Origin: Paraburkholderia phytofirmans PsJN
Lineage (GTDB): Bacteria > Pseudomonadota > Gammaproteobacteria > Burkholderiales > Burkholderiaceae
DNA: 64,000 nt
Direction: 5' to 3'
NCBI RefSeq assembly: GCF_000020125.1
Contig: NC_010676.1
Location: 186,001-250,000 of the forward strand
Shown here: piece by piece, positions 17,468-26,052 of the stretch
How positions within the stretch are numbered: the first letter of the stretch is position 1
Layout: each line of letters begins with the position of its first letter
Position numbers and translations under genes: made by a program
The notes under the pieces: model-generated
Told to the model about the DNA's origin: nothing
The model's input: only the letters and a program-made list of their open reading frames with translations
Databases searched by the model: none

Positions 17468-18400
17468 GTGTCAAAAGAAACGAAGCAGGGCCGCGTGCTG
17501 GTAGTGGGAAGCATCAATACGGATCTCGTCGCGCGCGCGCCGCATTTGCCGCGCCCCGGCGAGACGATCGGCGGACATGAGTTCTCGCAGGTCGCCGGCG
17601 GCAAGGGCGGGAACCAGGCGGTCGCGGCCGCGCGCATCGGCGCACAGGTTGCGATGGTTGGATGCGTCGGCAAAGACGCGAACGGCGCGCAACGCGTCAA
17701 GGATCTGGAAGCGGAAGGGATCGACTGCAGCGGCATTGAGGTTCATCCAGGTCAGCCGACCGGTGTCGCCATGGTGACGGTGTCCGACGACGGGCAGAAC
17801 ACGATCGTCGTGGTGGCCGGCAGCAACGGCGAACTCACGCCGGAGAGCGTGGCGCGCCATGAAGCGGCCATCAAGGCCTGCGACGTCGTGGTGTGTCAAC
17901 TGGAAACACCGTGGGATTCCGTTCACGCGACGCTCGCACTCGCGCGCCGGCTCGGCAAGATCACCGTGTTGAACCCGGCGCCAGCCACCGGGCCGTTGCC
18001 GGCGGAATGGCTGCCGTTGGTCGACTACCTCGTGCCGAACGAGGTCGAGGCCGCCATTCTGGCTGGCCTGCCGGTCGAATCGCAAAGCGGTGCGCGGCGC
18101 GCGGCGACGGAGCTGCAACAGGGCGGCGCGCGCAATGTGATCGTCACGCTCGGCGCACAGGGCGCCTATCTGCTGGTGGAAGGCGGCGAGGGCATGCACT
18201 TTCCCGCGCCGCAGGTGCAAGCAGTTGATACGACCGCGGCCGGCGACACTTTTATCGGCGTCTTCGCCGCGCAACTCGCTTCACGGCAGCCGCTGGAAAG
18301 CGCAATCAGCTTGGCGCAACGCGCCGCGTCGATTTCCGTGACGCGCGCGGGCGCGCAGCCTTCGATACCGACCCGCGCGGAAGTCGATAGCGCAGCCTGA
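17468..18400 (+). CDS. rbsK: Ribokinase
   Basis: This 310-residue member of the PfkB family phosphorylates D-ribose at O5 with ATP, giving ribose 5-phosphate for the pentose phosphate pathway. It begins VLVVGSINTDLVARAPHLPRPGET. The sugar-site signature VAGGKGGNQAVAAARIG is near residue 40, and the C-terminal signature with the catalytic base reads DTTAAGDTFIG. Its length equals that of E. coli RbsK. The start codon is GTG, with AGGAG nine bases before it and the hairpin repeat directly upstream. The transporter genes before it and the nucleoside hydrolase after it support ribose as substrate. A related deoxyribokinase or other pentose specificity cannot be excluded. Confidence 0.93.
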   Translation: MSKETKQGRVLVVGSINTDLVARAPHLPRPGETIGGHEFSQVAGGKGGNQAVAAARIGAQVAMVGCVGKDANGAQRVKDLEAEGIDCSGIEVHPGQPTGVAMVTVSDDGQNTIVVVAGSNGELTPESVARHEAAIKACDVVVCQLETPWDSVHATLALARRLGKITVLNPAPATGPLPAEWLPLVDYLVPNEVEAAILAGLPVESQSGARRAATELQQGGARNVIVTLGAQGAYLLVEGGEGMHFPAPQVQAVDTTAAGDTFIGVFAAQLASRQPLESAISLAQRAASISVTRAGAQPSIPTRAEVDSAA

Positions 18401-18522
18401 CACGGATGCCTGTTGTGACATGAGGCGGTCTGTATTGCCACTTTCGGTGGCTTGACGTTGATTTATCGGCGCCATCTCACGATGGTGTTCCCTTCTTAAT
18501 CACGCTCTCGAGTGGACGAAAC

Positions 18523-19626
18523 ATGAAATCACAATGCATAGGCATACTGATGATGTCGCTGGGGCTCGCTGCGTGCGGCGGCAGCATATCGACCACCGAT
18601 CCTCTCGCGAATGCGCCGAAGGTCATCATCGATTCAGACTTCAACACGATGGGCGACGACGGCCAGCTTTTCGCCATGACTACGCAGTTAATGGGTCAAG
18701 GCAAAGTCAATCTGCTCGGACTCACCGTCGTCACCGGCAACGACTGGTTGCTGCAGGAAGAGTCGGATGCGCTCAAAGCTGTGGAACGCATGGGTGTGCA
18801 GAATGTGGTGGGTGTGTACGGCGGCGCCGATTATCCGCTGCGATACGATGTAGCGAGTATCCGCGCGCAGCAGGCGGCCAACCCGAACGGCTATTTCGGC
18901 GCGTGGAGCCGGCCTGAGCCGACTCAGCAGTCTCAACTCGTTGCGCCGCCGGATGGGTTCGCAGTGTCGACGAAACTGCAGGCGCAGGGCGCGGCGGATT
19001 TCATGATTCAGACCATCAAGCGTTATCCGAACCAGGTCACTATTCTCGAGGTCGGGCCACCCACCAACCTTGCCACGGCGATCATGAAGGCGCCGGAGAT
19101 CGTGCCGCTGATCAAACGGATCGTCTACATGGGCGGCGCGATGGCGGTGCCGGGCAATGCGAACGCCGTGGGCGAGCTTAACTGGTGGTTCGATCCGCTC
19201 GCTGTGCGTACGGTGTTGCAGACTTCGATTCCGCAAGCCGTGATTCCGCTCGACGTGACAAATACGGTGCCGCTGACTCAAAGCGTGTACGACCAGATCG
19301 TCAATAATCCGAGCAAGCAGACTGCGGTAACGAGGGCGTATGGGATTGCCAATGCCGGCGCGTTCGCTAGTAATACGGATTTGTTTGATACGTTGACGAT
19401 CGCGTATTTCCTGGATCCGACTTATGCGACGCAAACGAAAAGCGCTTATCTGGACATCGATACGGTGAGTGGCGAGGATCAGGGGCGTGTGACGGTGTAT
19501 CCGGATCAGCCGGCAGCCAGTGCTTCGCCGCAGAAGATCACTTACGTTACGCAGTTTGATAACAATCGGTTTTTTAGTCTTTATGTGGATTTGTTGACGC
19601 GGCCTGTGCCGATTACGTTGCCGTGA
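18523..19626 (+). CDS. Exported nucleoside hydrolase-like lipoprotein
   Basis: This 367-residue protein has a lipoprotein signal ending LAAC (Cys18) and a nucleoside hydrolase fold. The calcium-binding aspartate cluster at the first strand reads DSDFNTMGDDG, longer by two residues than the canonical DTDPGxDD of intracellular enzymes. Later come VGPPTNLATAI, MGGAMAVPGNANAVGELNWWFDP and IPLDVTNTVPLT. In the last motif an Asn stands where many family members have a catalytic His, so the leaving-group chemistry may differ. It should act in the periplasm or at the outer membrane, splitting nucleosides into base and ribose. Placed after the ribose importer and rbsK, it could supply the ribose that the importer takes up. 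Confidence 0.85.
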   Translation: MKSQCIGILMMSLGLAACGGSISTTDPLANAPKVIIDSDFNTMGDDGQLFAMTTQLMGQGKVNLLGLTVVTGNDWLLQEESDALKAVERMGVQNVVGVYGGADYPLRYDVASIRAQQAANPNGYFGAWSRPEPTQQSQLVAPPDGFAVSTKLQAQGAADFMIQTIKRYPNQVTILEVGPPTNLATAIMKAPEIVPLIKRIVYMGGAMAVPGNANAVGELNWWFDPLAVRTVLQTSIPQAVIPLDVTNTVPLTQSVYDQIVNNPSKQTAVTRAYGIANAGAFASNTDLFDTLTIAYFLDPTYATQTKSAYLDIDTVSGEDQGRVTVYPDQPAASASPQKITYVTQFDNNRFFSLYVDLLTRPVPITLP

Positions 19627-19708
19627 TGGTGTTCGCGGTCTGATACATACGGCAGGTCTTTTGCGTCTGTTGCATTGCATGTGCCTGATGGTCTTTCACA
19701 GACAAAGA

Positions 19709-19741
19709 GCGGATAGCGGCTAGTAAATAGTCGTTATCCGC
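19709..19741 (+). terminator. Long stem-loop, likely end of the ribose operon
   Basis: GCGGATAGCGGCTA and TAGTCGTTATCCGC pair over 14 positions in RNA (two G-U) around a GTAAA loop. It lies 83 bases after the nucleoside hydrolase stop. No T run follows, so it may block exonucleases at the 3' end rather than terminate by itself. Confidence 0.5.
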
Positions 19742-19820
19742 CATCTCCCGACTTCCCTCCATGAATCAATCCGTTCGAATTGAAAAGCGGTGTGCCTCCT
19801 TCGCAGTGTTCACGATCAAT

Positions 19821-19836
19821 CGCCATGATCATGGCG
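19821..19836. promoter_or_regulatory. Perfect 16-base palindrome, candidate operator
   Basis: CGCCATGATCATGGCG is its own reverse complement. It lies in non-coding, AT-richer DNA upstream of the CHASE2 operon. Such symmetry suits a dimeric regulator, but no known binding consensus was matched. Confidence 0.4.
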
Positions 19837-20097
19837 GCAAATTGCTAACTATCGTCTGAAGTTTCCAGAGTCGAGCTTTTCTGAACGGTTGATTCTGAAT
19901 GGCAGAATATTAGTCATCCAGATCAAACTGTGCGGACCGGTATCGCGCTCACCACGTTCATACGTTAAGCGCCTCCGTCACGTTCAGATTGCTGTTTTGG
20001 CCCGTGTTTACCCGGGGAAAAATAAGCTCACGCGAAGGTCAATGATTTTCTAGACTCCTTTCTGTTGATCCGCTCCAATGACACCTCGGGCCGGGTG

Positions 20098-21810
20098 ATG
20101 ACGACGCAGAAGAAAAAACGCGGTCCGAAAGGTGAAAAAGTCGAAGGGATCGAGTGGTTGCATTTGCTCGGTCGGGCAGCTTTGTCCGTGCTGTTAGGTC
20201 TCGCGCTCGCCCTCGTAGTGCCGACGCGCTTTACCGAAGAAATGGGTGCTCAGACCATGGCACGCTACGCCGCGCCGTTTTCAGGCTATCTGTTCGACAT
20301 CGAGCGCGGGAAAGCCGCCGCGAAAGATCCGGTTAAGTGGAATAAGCGCGAGATCACCGTGCTGGCAATCGATCGCGAGGCGTTAAGGGCGCGTGGCGAA
20401 GGCTGGCCGGCACGTTACCCTTTTTATAGTTGGCTCTTGGGCTATTTGAACAAGTATCGGCCGACAGGTCTGTTCATCGATGTGATTCTTTCCCAACCAG
20501 GAAATAAGGATTGCAACGGCAGCGGCAAGGCCACCGGGTTCAGCGGTTTCAAGAAAGCCAACGCTTGCTATTGCACCAACGACATTGATGATTTTGGCGA
20601 TTTCAGGCAGGCAGTCACTGGTCTGATATCGAGCAATGTACCCGTGTTTCTGGCTGCACGCCGGGAGCCAGACAACACATTGGTTACGAACGCCGCCATC
20701 GACAGCGATAGCGCGTTCAAATCTTTGCGGCGCGTTGGCGTTGAATTCTCGGCCCATTCGGTGGACCGGCTCGCATGGACGTATCCGCTCGTCTACGCCG
20801 GTAAGGAGCCGGGCGATATCCAAACGACGCACCCCGTTGCTCCCAGTGCGGCCGCTCCGGAGCTTCTCGATTCATCGAAAGGCCAATGCACGGCGAGTGC
20901 AGCTTTCGCAATCTTCAGCGAAGTGTACGAGACGGAAAAAAAACTCATCGTGCCTTGCAACGAGTCCAAATCCATGTCGATCACGTGGCCGCTCGATACA
21001 GCAGCGGATGGCCTGCTCTGGCAGGAATCCGCAGACGAAGAGAGCGAGGCACGTCACGGTATGCCGCGAATCCTGCGGGCTGATCTCGGCGACGACGATG
21101 AGGAGATGTATTGCACGTCGAGCGGCAACCTGTCGACGCTGCTGAAGCGCGCCGAGGTGCGTGCGCTCTTCCGTCCTTCAAGCAGGCCTCTGTGCGTGCA
21201 CTATCGAACCATCCACGCAAGCCAGCTTGAGCGGATGAGCCCCGAAGACCTGAAGAAAGCGTTCAGCAATCACTTCGTGATGATCGGCACATCGTTTGCC
21301 TATTCGAACGACCTGATCCTCTCTCCTCTCCAGGACCGCATACCCGGCGTGTTTCTGCATGCTGTCGCTCTGGACAATCTCTTGAGCCGTGGTGACAAAC
21401 TGGAGAATGTCGAAGCCTGGGAGCTTGATTTCCACACGTCCGCAAATCGGTGGGGCAGGCTTTTGAGCTTGGGTGCCGTTGGCTTCGGCCTGATTTTCTT
21501 CACCGTATTTCTCAAGAAAGAGGCCAGGAAGAAGTTTGCCAGGTTCCATCGCGAGCGCACGCATTGGAGGAAACCTCTCCACTGGCACTGGTGGGCCGCG
21601 AAGGGTACGACTGCTGCTTTCAATATCACGTTGTTCGTTACCAGTTTTATCGTGCTCGTGGCATTTGGCGTCCTGATGATCCTGCTCGGCAACTGGATGC
21701 TAGTCCCGTTCCTTCTGATTTCGCATGTTCTAGCCTGCACTATCGCGGTCGAATGGCTCGAGTGGAGCGAGCACCTGTTCAATTGGATCACCGACAGCAA
21801 GGAGGATTGA
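20098..21810 (+). CDS. CHASE2-domain membrane protein without cytoplasmic output domain
   Basis: This 570-residue protein starts with a Lys/Arg-rich segment and one membrane helix (residues about 22-42). A large extracytoplasmic region of roughly 400 residues follows with CHASE2-type features: EITVLAIDREALR, then YPFYSWLLGYLNKYRPTGLFIDVIL, later FVMIGTSFAYSNDLILSPL and IPGVFLHAVALDNLLSRGD. Two to four hydrophobic segments close the protein (about 460-560). CHASE2 sensors usually continue into a cyclase, kinase or GGDEF domain; here only a 15-residue acidic tail remains. A cysteine cluster (DCNGSG...ACYC) sits inside the sensor. ATG at 20098 is preferred; a TTG lies 33 bases earlier. The next gene has its ribosome site inside this gene's last codons. 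Confidence 0.85.
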   Translation: MTTQKKKRGPKGEKVEGIEWLHLLGRAALSVLLGLALALVVPTRFTEEMGAQTMARYAAPFSGYLFDIERGKAAAKDPVKWNKREITVLAIDREALRARGEGWPARYPFYSWLLGYLNKYRPTGLFIDVILSQPGNKDCNGSGKATGFSGFKKANACYCTNDIDDFGDFRQAVTGLISSNVPVFLAARREPDNTLVTNAAIDSDSAFKSLRRVGVEFSAHSVDRLAWTYPLVYAGKEPGDIQTTHPVAPSAAAPELLDSSKGQCTASAAFAIFSEVYETEKKLIVPCNESKSMSITWPLDTAADGLLWQESADEESEARHGMPRILRADLGDDDEEMYCTSSGNLSTLLKRAEVRALFRPSSRPLCVHYRTIHASQLERMSPEDLKKAFSNHFVMIGTSFAYSNDLILSPLQDRIPGVFLHAVALDNLLSRGDKLENVEAWELDFHTSANRWGRLLSLGAVGFGLIFFTVFLKKEARKKFARFHRERTHWRKPLHWHWWAAKGTTAAFNITLFVTSFIVLVAFGVLMILLGNWMLVPFLLISHVLACTIAVEWLEWSEHLFNWITDSKED

Positions 21811-21812
21811 TC

Positions 21813-22193
21813 GTGAATAAAGTTCGAGATACCAGGCCGCGGCTCAGACACGCTTCGCTGGCCGCAGCGTCGCTCGCGATGATCGCGGTAACCCTCGGCA
21901 ACGTTGCCGCTGCCGACGAGCAGCCTTATATCTATGCGCCGCAACCTGGCGCGACTGTGAAGCTGTATAACTCGCCGGGCGACAAGGAAAGTGCAATGGA
22001 TGCCCCGAGTCTGCCTCTTCACGCGACAGGCCCTTCGCAACATCAGTTCTATCCTGTGACAGTCAATGGCCGGTCTTATTGGGTGAACGGCCTGGATGTC
22101 AAGGTCGTTCGCAAAGCGCAGGCGCAATGCAGTCAGTCAGCGGGCGTGCAGTCAGCCGCGACGTTGGGCGCCGCCACCAACCGGTGCCAATAA
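21813..22193 (+). CDS. Exported SH3-like small protein
   Basis: This 126-residue protein starts at GTG 21813, 2 bases after the CHASE2 gene, with AAGGAGG seven bases before it. A signal peptide (LAAASLAMIAVTLGNVAAA) is cut near residue 34. The mature part reads YIYAPQPGATVKLYNSPGDKES, then FYPVTVNGRSYWVNGLDVKVV, the strand pattern of a bacterial SH3-like domain, a fold often used to bind peptidoglycan or peptide ligands in the envelope. The tail contains two cysteines and is Ala/Gln-rich. It should be periplasmic. Its tight coupling with the CHASE2 and M48 genes suggests that the three products work together. Confidence 0.75.
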   Translation: MNKVRDTRPRLRHASLAAASLAMIAVTLGNVAAADEQPYIYAPQPGATVKLYNSPGDKESAMDAPSLPLHATGPSQHQFYPVTVNGRSYWVNGLDVKVVRKAQAQCSQSAGVQSAATLGAATNRCQ

Positions 22194-22195
22194 TC

Positions 22196-23902
22196 ATGCA
22201 CACCGGACGGCGATACTTCTGCGGCGCATGCGCAAGCCTTCTACTCGGCGCATGCGCGGACGTCAAAATGCCAGGCGCGCTATCGAACCTGAACCTCGGT
22301 GGCGGCTCCCCGAAAGGACCCACCCTCGACACCGTCGGCTCCATTCCGCCACCACCCGCGCGCGATTGGCCCGACATCAAACTCGACCTGATGAATGCGC
22401 GGGCCGACGGCTGGGGCCTCGTCCCCATGCCCGAGATGGAGGCATATCTCAACGGCCTGCTCGCGACGATCAAGAAAACCGCAGGCACGCCGAACTATCC
22501 GGGCTCAGTGCATATCATCTCCGAGATCGGACTCAACGCGAATTCGAGTGCGGGCGGCAACATCTTCGTGTCGATCGGCTGGTTGCAGTCGGCCGAATCG
22601 GAGGACGAGATATTTGCGATCCTCTCTCACGAGTTCGGCCATATCTACCTTAACCATCACGCGATTTTCGACGCGCGCACGGCCGGCGATACTTCACTTG
22701 CCATTGTGTCGCTCGCCTGGACAGTAACGAACAAATCGCCCACGTCGAACACGTGGACCGGAGTGGACAATATCGCCGTTGTGCAGACGCTCGGCACACG
22801 CGTATTGTTCCCTGCCTGGCAACGCAGCGTCGAAGAACAAGCAGACCGGTTCGGCGCGACGATCAGCTTGCGTTGCGGCTATTCCTACGTGGACGGTTTC
22901 AAGGCTTTCTTCGAACGCGTCATTGCGTACGATCAGGATGCCAAAGCGCGACGTCAGAAGCTGCGCGAGAAGCAACTGCAAGCAGGGCGGGAGAAGGCCG
23001 GACAGCAGGCTGCGGCGCAGGCGCGTACTCAGCCGATCGCGCCGGCTGTCGGCGGCGGTGCAGCGCAGACGGTGAATCAGCTCACGAGCATCGGCGAGCT
23101 GCGCGAGGCGGTCTCACAATACACGTCCGCGCGTGTGGGCGCGCAGGCGAGCGTCGCGGAAAGTCTCTTCGATGCCCGTGCGGTAATCGACGATCAGATC
23201 TCGGCGCAACTCGAAACTTTGCATGACGATCACGGCGATCCGGCCGCTCGCGAGGACAACCTGACCGCACTCGTGCGCCCGATGCTTGGCGACAAGCTGC
23301 CCGATGCGCGGACCGAGCCATGGAACGCCGCCCGCAAGCGCGGCTCTACGCCGCTTATTCTGGCCCACTACAAGTCCATCTCGGACATGCAGGATCTGCA
23401 AGCCGCTGCCAACTACTCGCAGGCGCTGCAAGTAGCGACGACGATCGCATCGGGCCCGACGGCGGACCACGCTTATCCCGTGTTCCTGTTGTCGAATATG
23501 ATGACGCTGTCACGGTCAGCGCCGCCGGATACACAGGCGCAGGTGCTGCGACGCAATCTGACTTCACGCGACCGCTCATGGGCGGTGCAGACCAATCTTG
23601 CCAACCGCATCGGGCAGAAAGACCCTAAGCAAGGCGAAGCATTCCTGTTGCAACAGTTCGACTACTTCGGCCGGACGTCGGTGACCTGGCCCAACGTGAT
23701 CTCGTGGTATCGCGAGCATGGCGATATCAACCGCGCGAAGCAGTTGGCTACCACATGCTGGACAGAACATCCGGAAATGCGCGCTGCCTGCGTCGCCGCT
23801 TCGCAGGCGCCCGCACAAAAGAAGAGTGACGATCAGGCCGGGGGCTTCAGCAAGGCGGTCGACAAAATGCTCGACCAAGCGAAGGGGCTGTTGCCGAAGT
23901 GA
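22196..23902 (+). CDS. M48-family metalloprotease, outer-envelope lipoprotein
   Basis: This 568-residue protein starts 2 bases after the preceding stop. The lipoprotein signal ends LGAC (Cys20). The zinc protease motif HEFGH is at residues 145-149 in ILSHEFGHIYLNHHAIFDAR, and the third ligand is likely Glu213 in EEQADRFGA, as in M48 proteases. A Gln/Ala/Arg-rich coiled stretch (about 240-285) follows, then a helical region resembling TPR-type repeats up to residue 530. BepA/LoiP-like M48 proteins act on outer-membrane protein assembly. This one shares the layout of protease followed by a helical repeat region, but the central insertion is different. It would act in the periplasm under the control of, or together with, the two upstream gene products. 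Confidence 0.88.
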   Translation: MHTGRRYFCGACASLLLGACADVKMPGALSNLNLGGGSPKGPTLDTVGSIPPPPARDWPDIKLDLMNARADGWGLVPMPEMEAYLNGLLATIKKTAGTPNYPGSVHIISEIGLNANSSAGGNIFVSIGWLQSAESEDEIFAILSHEFGHIYLNHHAIFDARTAGDTSLAIVSLAWTVTNKSPTSNTWTGVDNIAVVQTLGTRVLFPAWQRSVEEQADRFGATISLRCGYSYVDGFKAFFERVIAYDQDAKARRQKLREKQLQAGREKAGQQAAAQARTQPIAPAVGGGAAQTVNQLTSIGELREAVSQYTSARVGAQASVAESLFDARAVIDDQISAQLETLHDDHGDPAAREDNLTALVRPMLGDKLPDARTEPWNAARKRGSTPLILAHYKSISDMQDLQAAANYSQALQVATTIASGPTADHAYPVFLLSNMMTLSRSAPPDTQAQVLRRNLTSRDRSWAVQTNLANRIGQKDPKQGEAFLLQQFDYFGRTSVTWPNVISWYREHGDINRAKQLATTCWTEHPEMRAACVAASQAPAQKKSDDQAGGFSKAVDKMLDQAKGLLPK

Positions 23903-24327
23903 TGGCTCGGGTGACCTGTCGCCCGAGTTGTTGCGGCGCATGCGGAAGGTAAATATGTCACCCGGCTTGGTCATCGACCGAAGCTGTCACTTGCTCATCG
24001 GCGTCTGAGCGCGTGCTCGGCGTCGATAAACGCTCTCTTCAGTTTCCGGACACCGGTTTGAGTCCGATAGCGCCTGTGGGAACAAGCGCTGCGCAGCACG
24101 ACGCAGTGAGCACAGGGCTGGCCGAAGGGCAAAACGGGTAATTCGAACTCCCTCATTCAGCGCTAATTCTGGGCGCGCAATATGTATTCGTGGCTGGCCG
24201 GGGTACTTCGTAAAGCACCGCCGCTCAATTGGAAACGGACCCGCAAATAACCCGGCCAGCAACTTCGCGATAGCGCGATCCGTATTCCATACCCAGAATG
24301 AAGCTGCAACTTTGAAGGAGAATGACC
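23903..24327. other. Intergenic region, inverted repeat but no gene seen
   Basis: These 425 bases lie between the protease gene and a small exported protein. They contain separated inverted arms GCTGGCCGGG (24193-24202) and CCCGGCCAGC (24251-24260), 48 bases apart. Open frames on either strand give Arg/Ser/Cys-rich peptides without family resemblance. A strong GAAGGAG ribosome site at the right end belongs to the next gene. Confidence 0.5.
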
Positions 24328-24588
24328 ATGACCAAGTTTTTGCGCACCACGCTGATCGCCGGCCTGATCGCTTTGCCGACTGCGGCGTTCGCACAACCTG
24401 CCACGCCGATCGATGAGATGCAGGTCGAGATGGTGGCTTATGAAGTGGGCGGTGTCGATTTAACGCAGATGTCGCCGCATACAGCTCCGGCGATCGCCAT
24501 CGGCGGCACGCATGCGAACGCAAGTCCCGTCGAGTTGTTGCATCCGGGCTATGACGTGGGCCTCAAGTCGATTTACTTGCGCCACTAA
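24328..24588 (+). CDS. Small exported hypothetical protein
   Basis: The 86-residue product has a Sec signal peptide (TLIAGLIALPTAAFA, cleaved before QPA). The mature 60 residues read like a small domain with the segment MQVEMVAYEVGGVDLTQM and end in YLRH. There are no cysteines. Two ATG codons are possible; the second, at 24328, has GAAGGAG seven bases before it and is chosen, because the first is only one base away. It converges on the histidine kinase gene 18 bases downstream. The family was not recognised. Confidence 0.7.
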   Translation: MTKFLRTTLIAGLIALPTAAFAQPATPIDEMQVEMVAYEVGGVDLTQMSPHTAPAIAIGGTHANASPVELLHPGYDVGLKSIYLRH

Positions 24589-24606
24589 AGCAGGACATGA
24601 AACCCA

Positions 24607-25944
24607 TCAACCCGCCCCGTCCGGCTCGATCGGAAGACTGACCGTCGCCACAATGCCGGACTGCCCGTCATCGCGATTGCGCAGCGTCACCGTACCGCCG
24701 TACCGCGTGACAATCGCCTTCACGATCGACAGTCCGAGGCCACTGCCTTCAATGTCCGTATTGGCGCGAAAGAACCGGTCGAACACGCGGGGCAGCAGAG
24801 TTTCGTCGATGCCGGAACCGGTGTCCTTCACTTCGACAGAAACCATGCCGTCATGCACGCGGGTCGACAAATCGATTGTGCCGCCGTCGGGCGTATAGCG
24901 AACCGCATTGCTGACGAGATTCTTGATCACCGTGCCGATGTCGAGCTCGATTGCGCGCACCTTGGCGCTGACCATTTCGTCCGCGCCGATATCGATGCCA
25001 CGCTGCATGGCAATCGGCAGGACATCGGAAATGGCATTGACGACGGCGGCCGAGACATCGACGCTGATCATTGCCCGTGTCATCGATTGACCCACCGGCG
25101 GGGCGTCCGCGCGCGCGAGCCGCAGCAACTGCGAAATCAGATTGCTGCTTCGCGCGATACCGCCTTGGAGCGCGCGAAACCGCTCCTGGTTGCTCGGCAT
25201 GACGTCGCGTTGCAGATTATCGGCTTGCAATTGCAGAGCCGTGAGCGGCGTTCGCAATTCGTGCGCGGCATCGGAAATGAATTTGCGTTCGCTCTCGATG
25301 GAGCGGGCTAGCCGCTCGATCATCAGATTGATTGAGCGGATGAATGGCAGCAGTTCAGTAGGTACGCGCGCGAGCGGCAGCGCCTGCAGATGGTTCACGT
25401 CGATATCGCGAACCTTGTTGCCGAGCCGGTTCAGTTCCCGCAACGAACGACTCACGACGAAGATAACAGCGGCCCAAACGAGCGGGATCAGCACGACAAT
25501 CGGCCATAGCGTCTTCGTCGCGGCGGTCTCCTCGATCTCGTGACGTACGGACAGGCGCTGCGCGACCTGCACGGTTTGAGCGCCGTCGCGAGCCGTATAG
25601 ATCCGCCAGCCTTCGCCATTCACGATCGGCGACGAGAAGCCCTCGACCGCATTGCGCGGCAGAAGCAGCGACGGCTCAGTAGTGCGCACCGGCTGCGTCT
25701 CGCCATCTTTCCACATAACGATGAAGATATCGCGCGCGTCTTGCGACCCGCGCGCAGGGACCGTCGGGATGCCCTCGCCGAAGCCGACTCGCAAACGCGA
25801 GGCGACCTGTTCCATGCGCAGGTCGAGCACCGCGCTCATACCGGCCACGCAGAACTGGTAGGAACTGACGCCTTGCAGAATGGCGAACAGGCTCACCACG
25901 GCACCGAGTGCGATAACAAGTTGGTTGCGGAGCGATTTGAGCAT
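24607..25944 (-). CDS. Sensor histidine kinase, no adjacent response regulator
   Basis: The 445-residue inner-membrane kinase has two membrane helices (about 8-30 and 146-164) enclosing a periplasmic sensor of about 115 residues, a short HAMP-like region, then the phosphoacceptor helix ERKFISDAAHELRTPL with His228. The ATP-binding domain shows NLVSNAVRYTP (N box), DTGSGID (G1), FDRFFRAN (F box) and GSGLGLSIV (G2), so all catalytic boxes are present. The layout matches QseC/TctE-type kinases, whose response regulator gene normally lies directly upstream in the same operon. Here the upstream gene is a TetR regulator, so the partner must lie elsewhere. Confidence 0.93.
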   Translation of the reverse strand: MLKSLRNQLVIALGAVVSLFAILQGVSSYQFCVAGMSAVLDLRMEQVASRLRVGFGEGIPTVPARGSQDARDIFIVMWKDGETQPVRTTEPSLLLPRNAVEGFSSPIVNGEGWRIYTARDGAQTVQVAQRLSVRHEIEETAATKTLWPIVVLIPLVWAAVIFVVSRSLRELNRLGNKVRDIDVNHLQALPLARVPTELLPFIRSINLMIERLARSIESERKFISDAAHELRTPLTALQLQADNLQRDVMPSNQERFRALQGGIARSSNLISQLLRLARADAPPVGQSMTRAMISVDVSAAVVNAISDVLPIAMQRGIDIGADEMVSAKVRAIELDIGTVIKNLVSNAVRYTPDGGTIDLSTRVHDGMVSVEVKDTGSGIDETLLPRVFDRFFRANTDIEGSGLGLSIVKAIVTRYGGTVTLRNRDDGQSGIVATVSLPIEPDGAG

Positions 25945-26052
25945 GGATGTGGGCTACTAGAGGAGCGAGCGACCAGAACGCGAGAGGCTGAGTGTCATCG
26001 CGGCATTGACGTCAGGTTGGGCGTTGCGGCATCGCGATACGAGTCCGCCCGT

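Larger units (their letters stand above)
19627..20097. other. Intergenic region with hairpin, palindrome and direct repeats
   Basis: These 471 bases separate the ribose operon from the CHASE2 operon and are poorer in GC than the genes around them. From left to right they hold a long hairpin (19709-19741), a perfect 16-base palindrome (19821-19836), and a direct repeat TTCTGAACGG / TTCTGAATGG at 19879-19888 and 19893-19902, 14 bases apart. The repeats and palindrome lie 190-280 bases before the CHASE2 start and could be regulator sites. No coding sequence was found. Confidence 0.6.
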
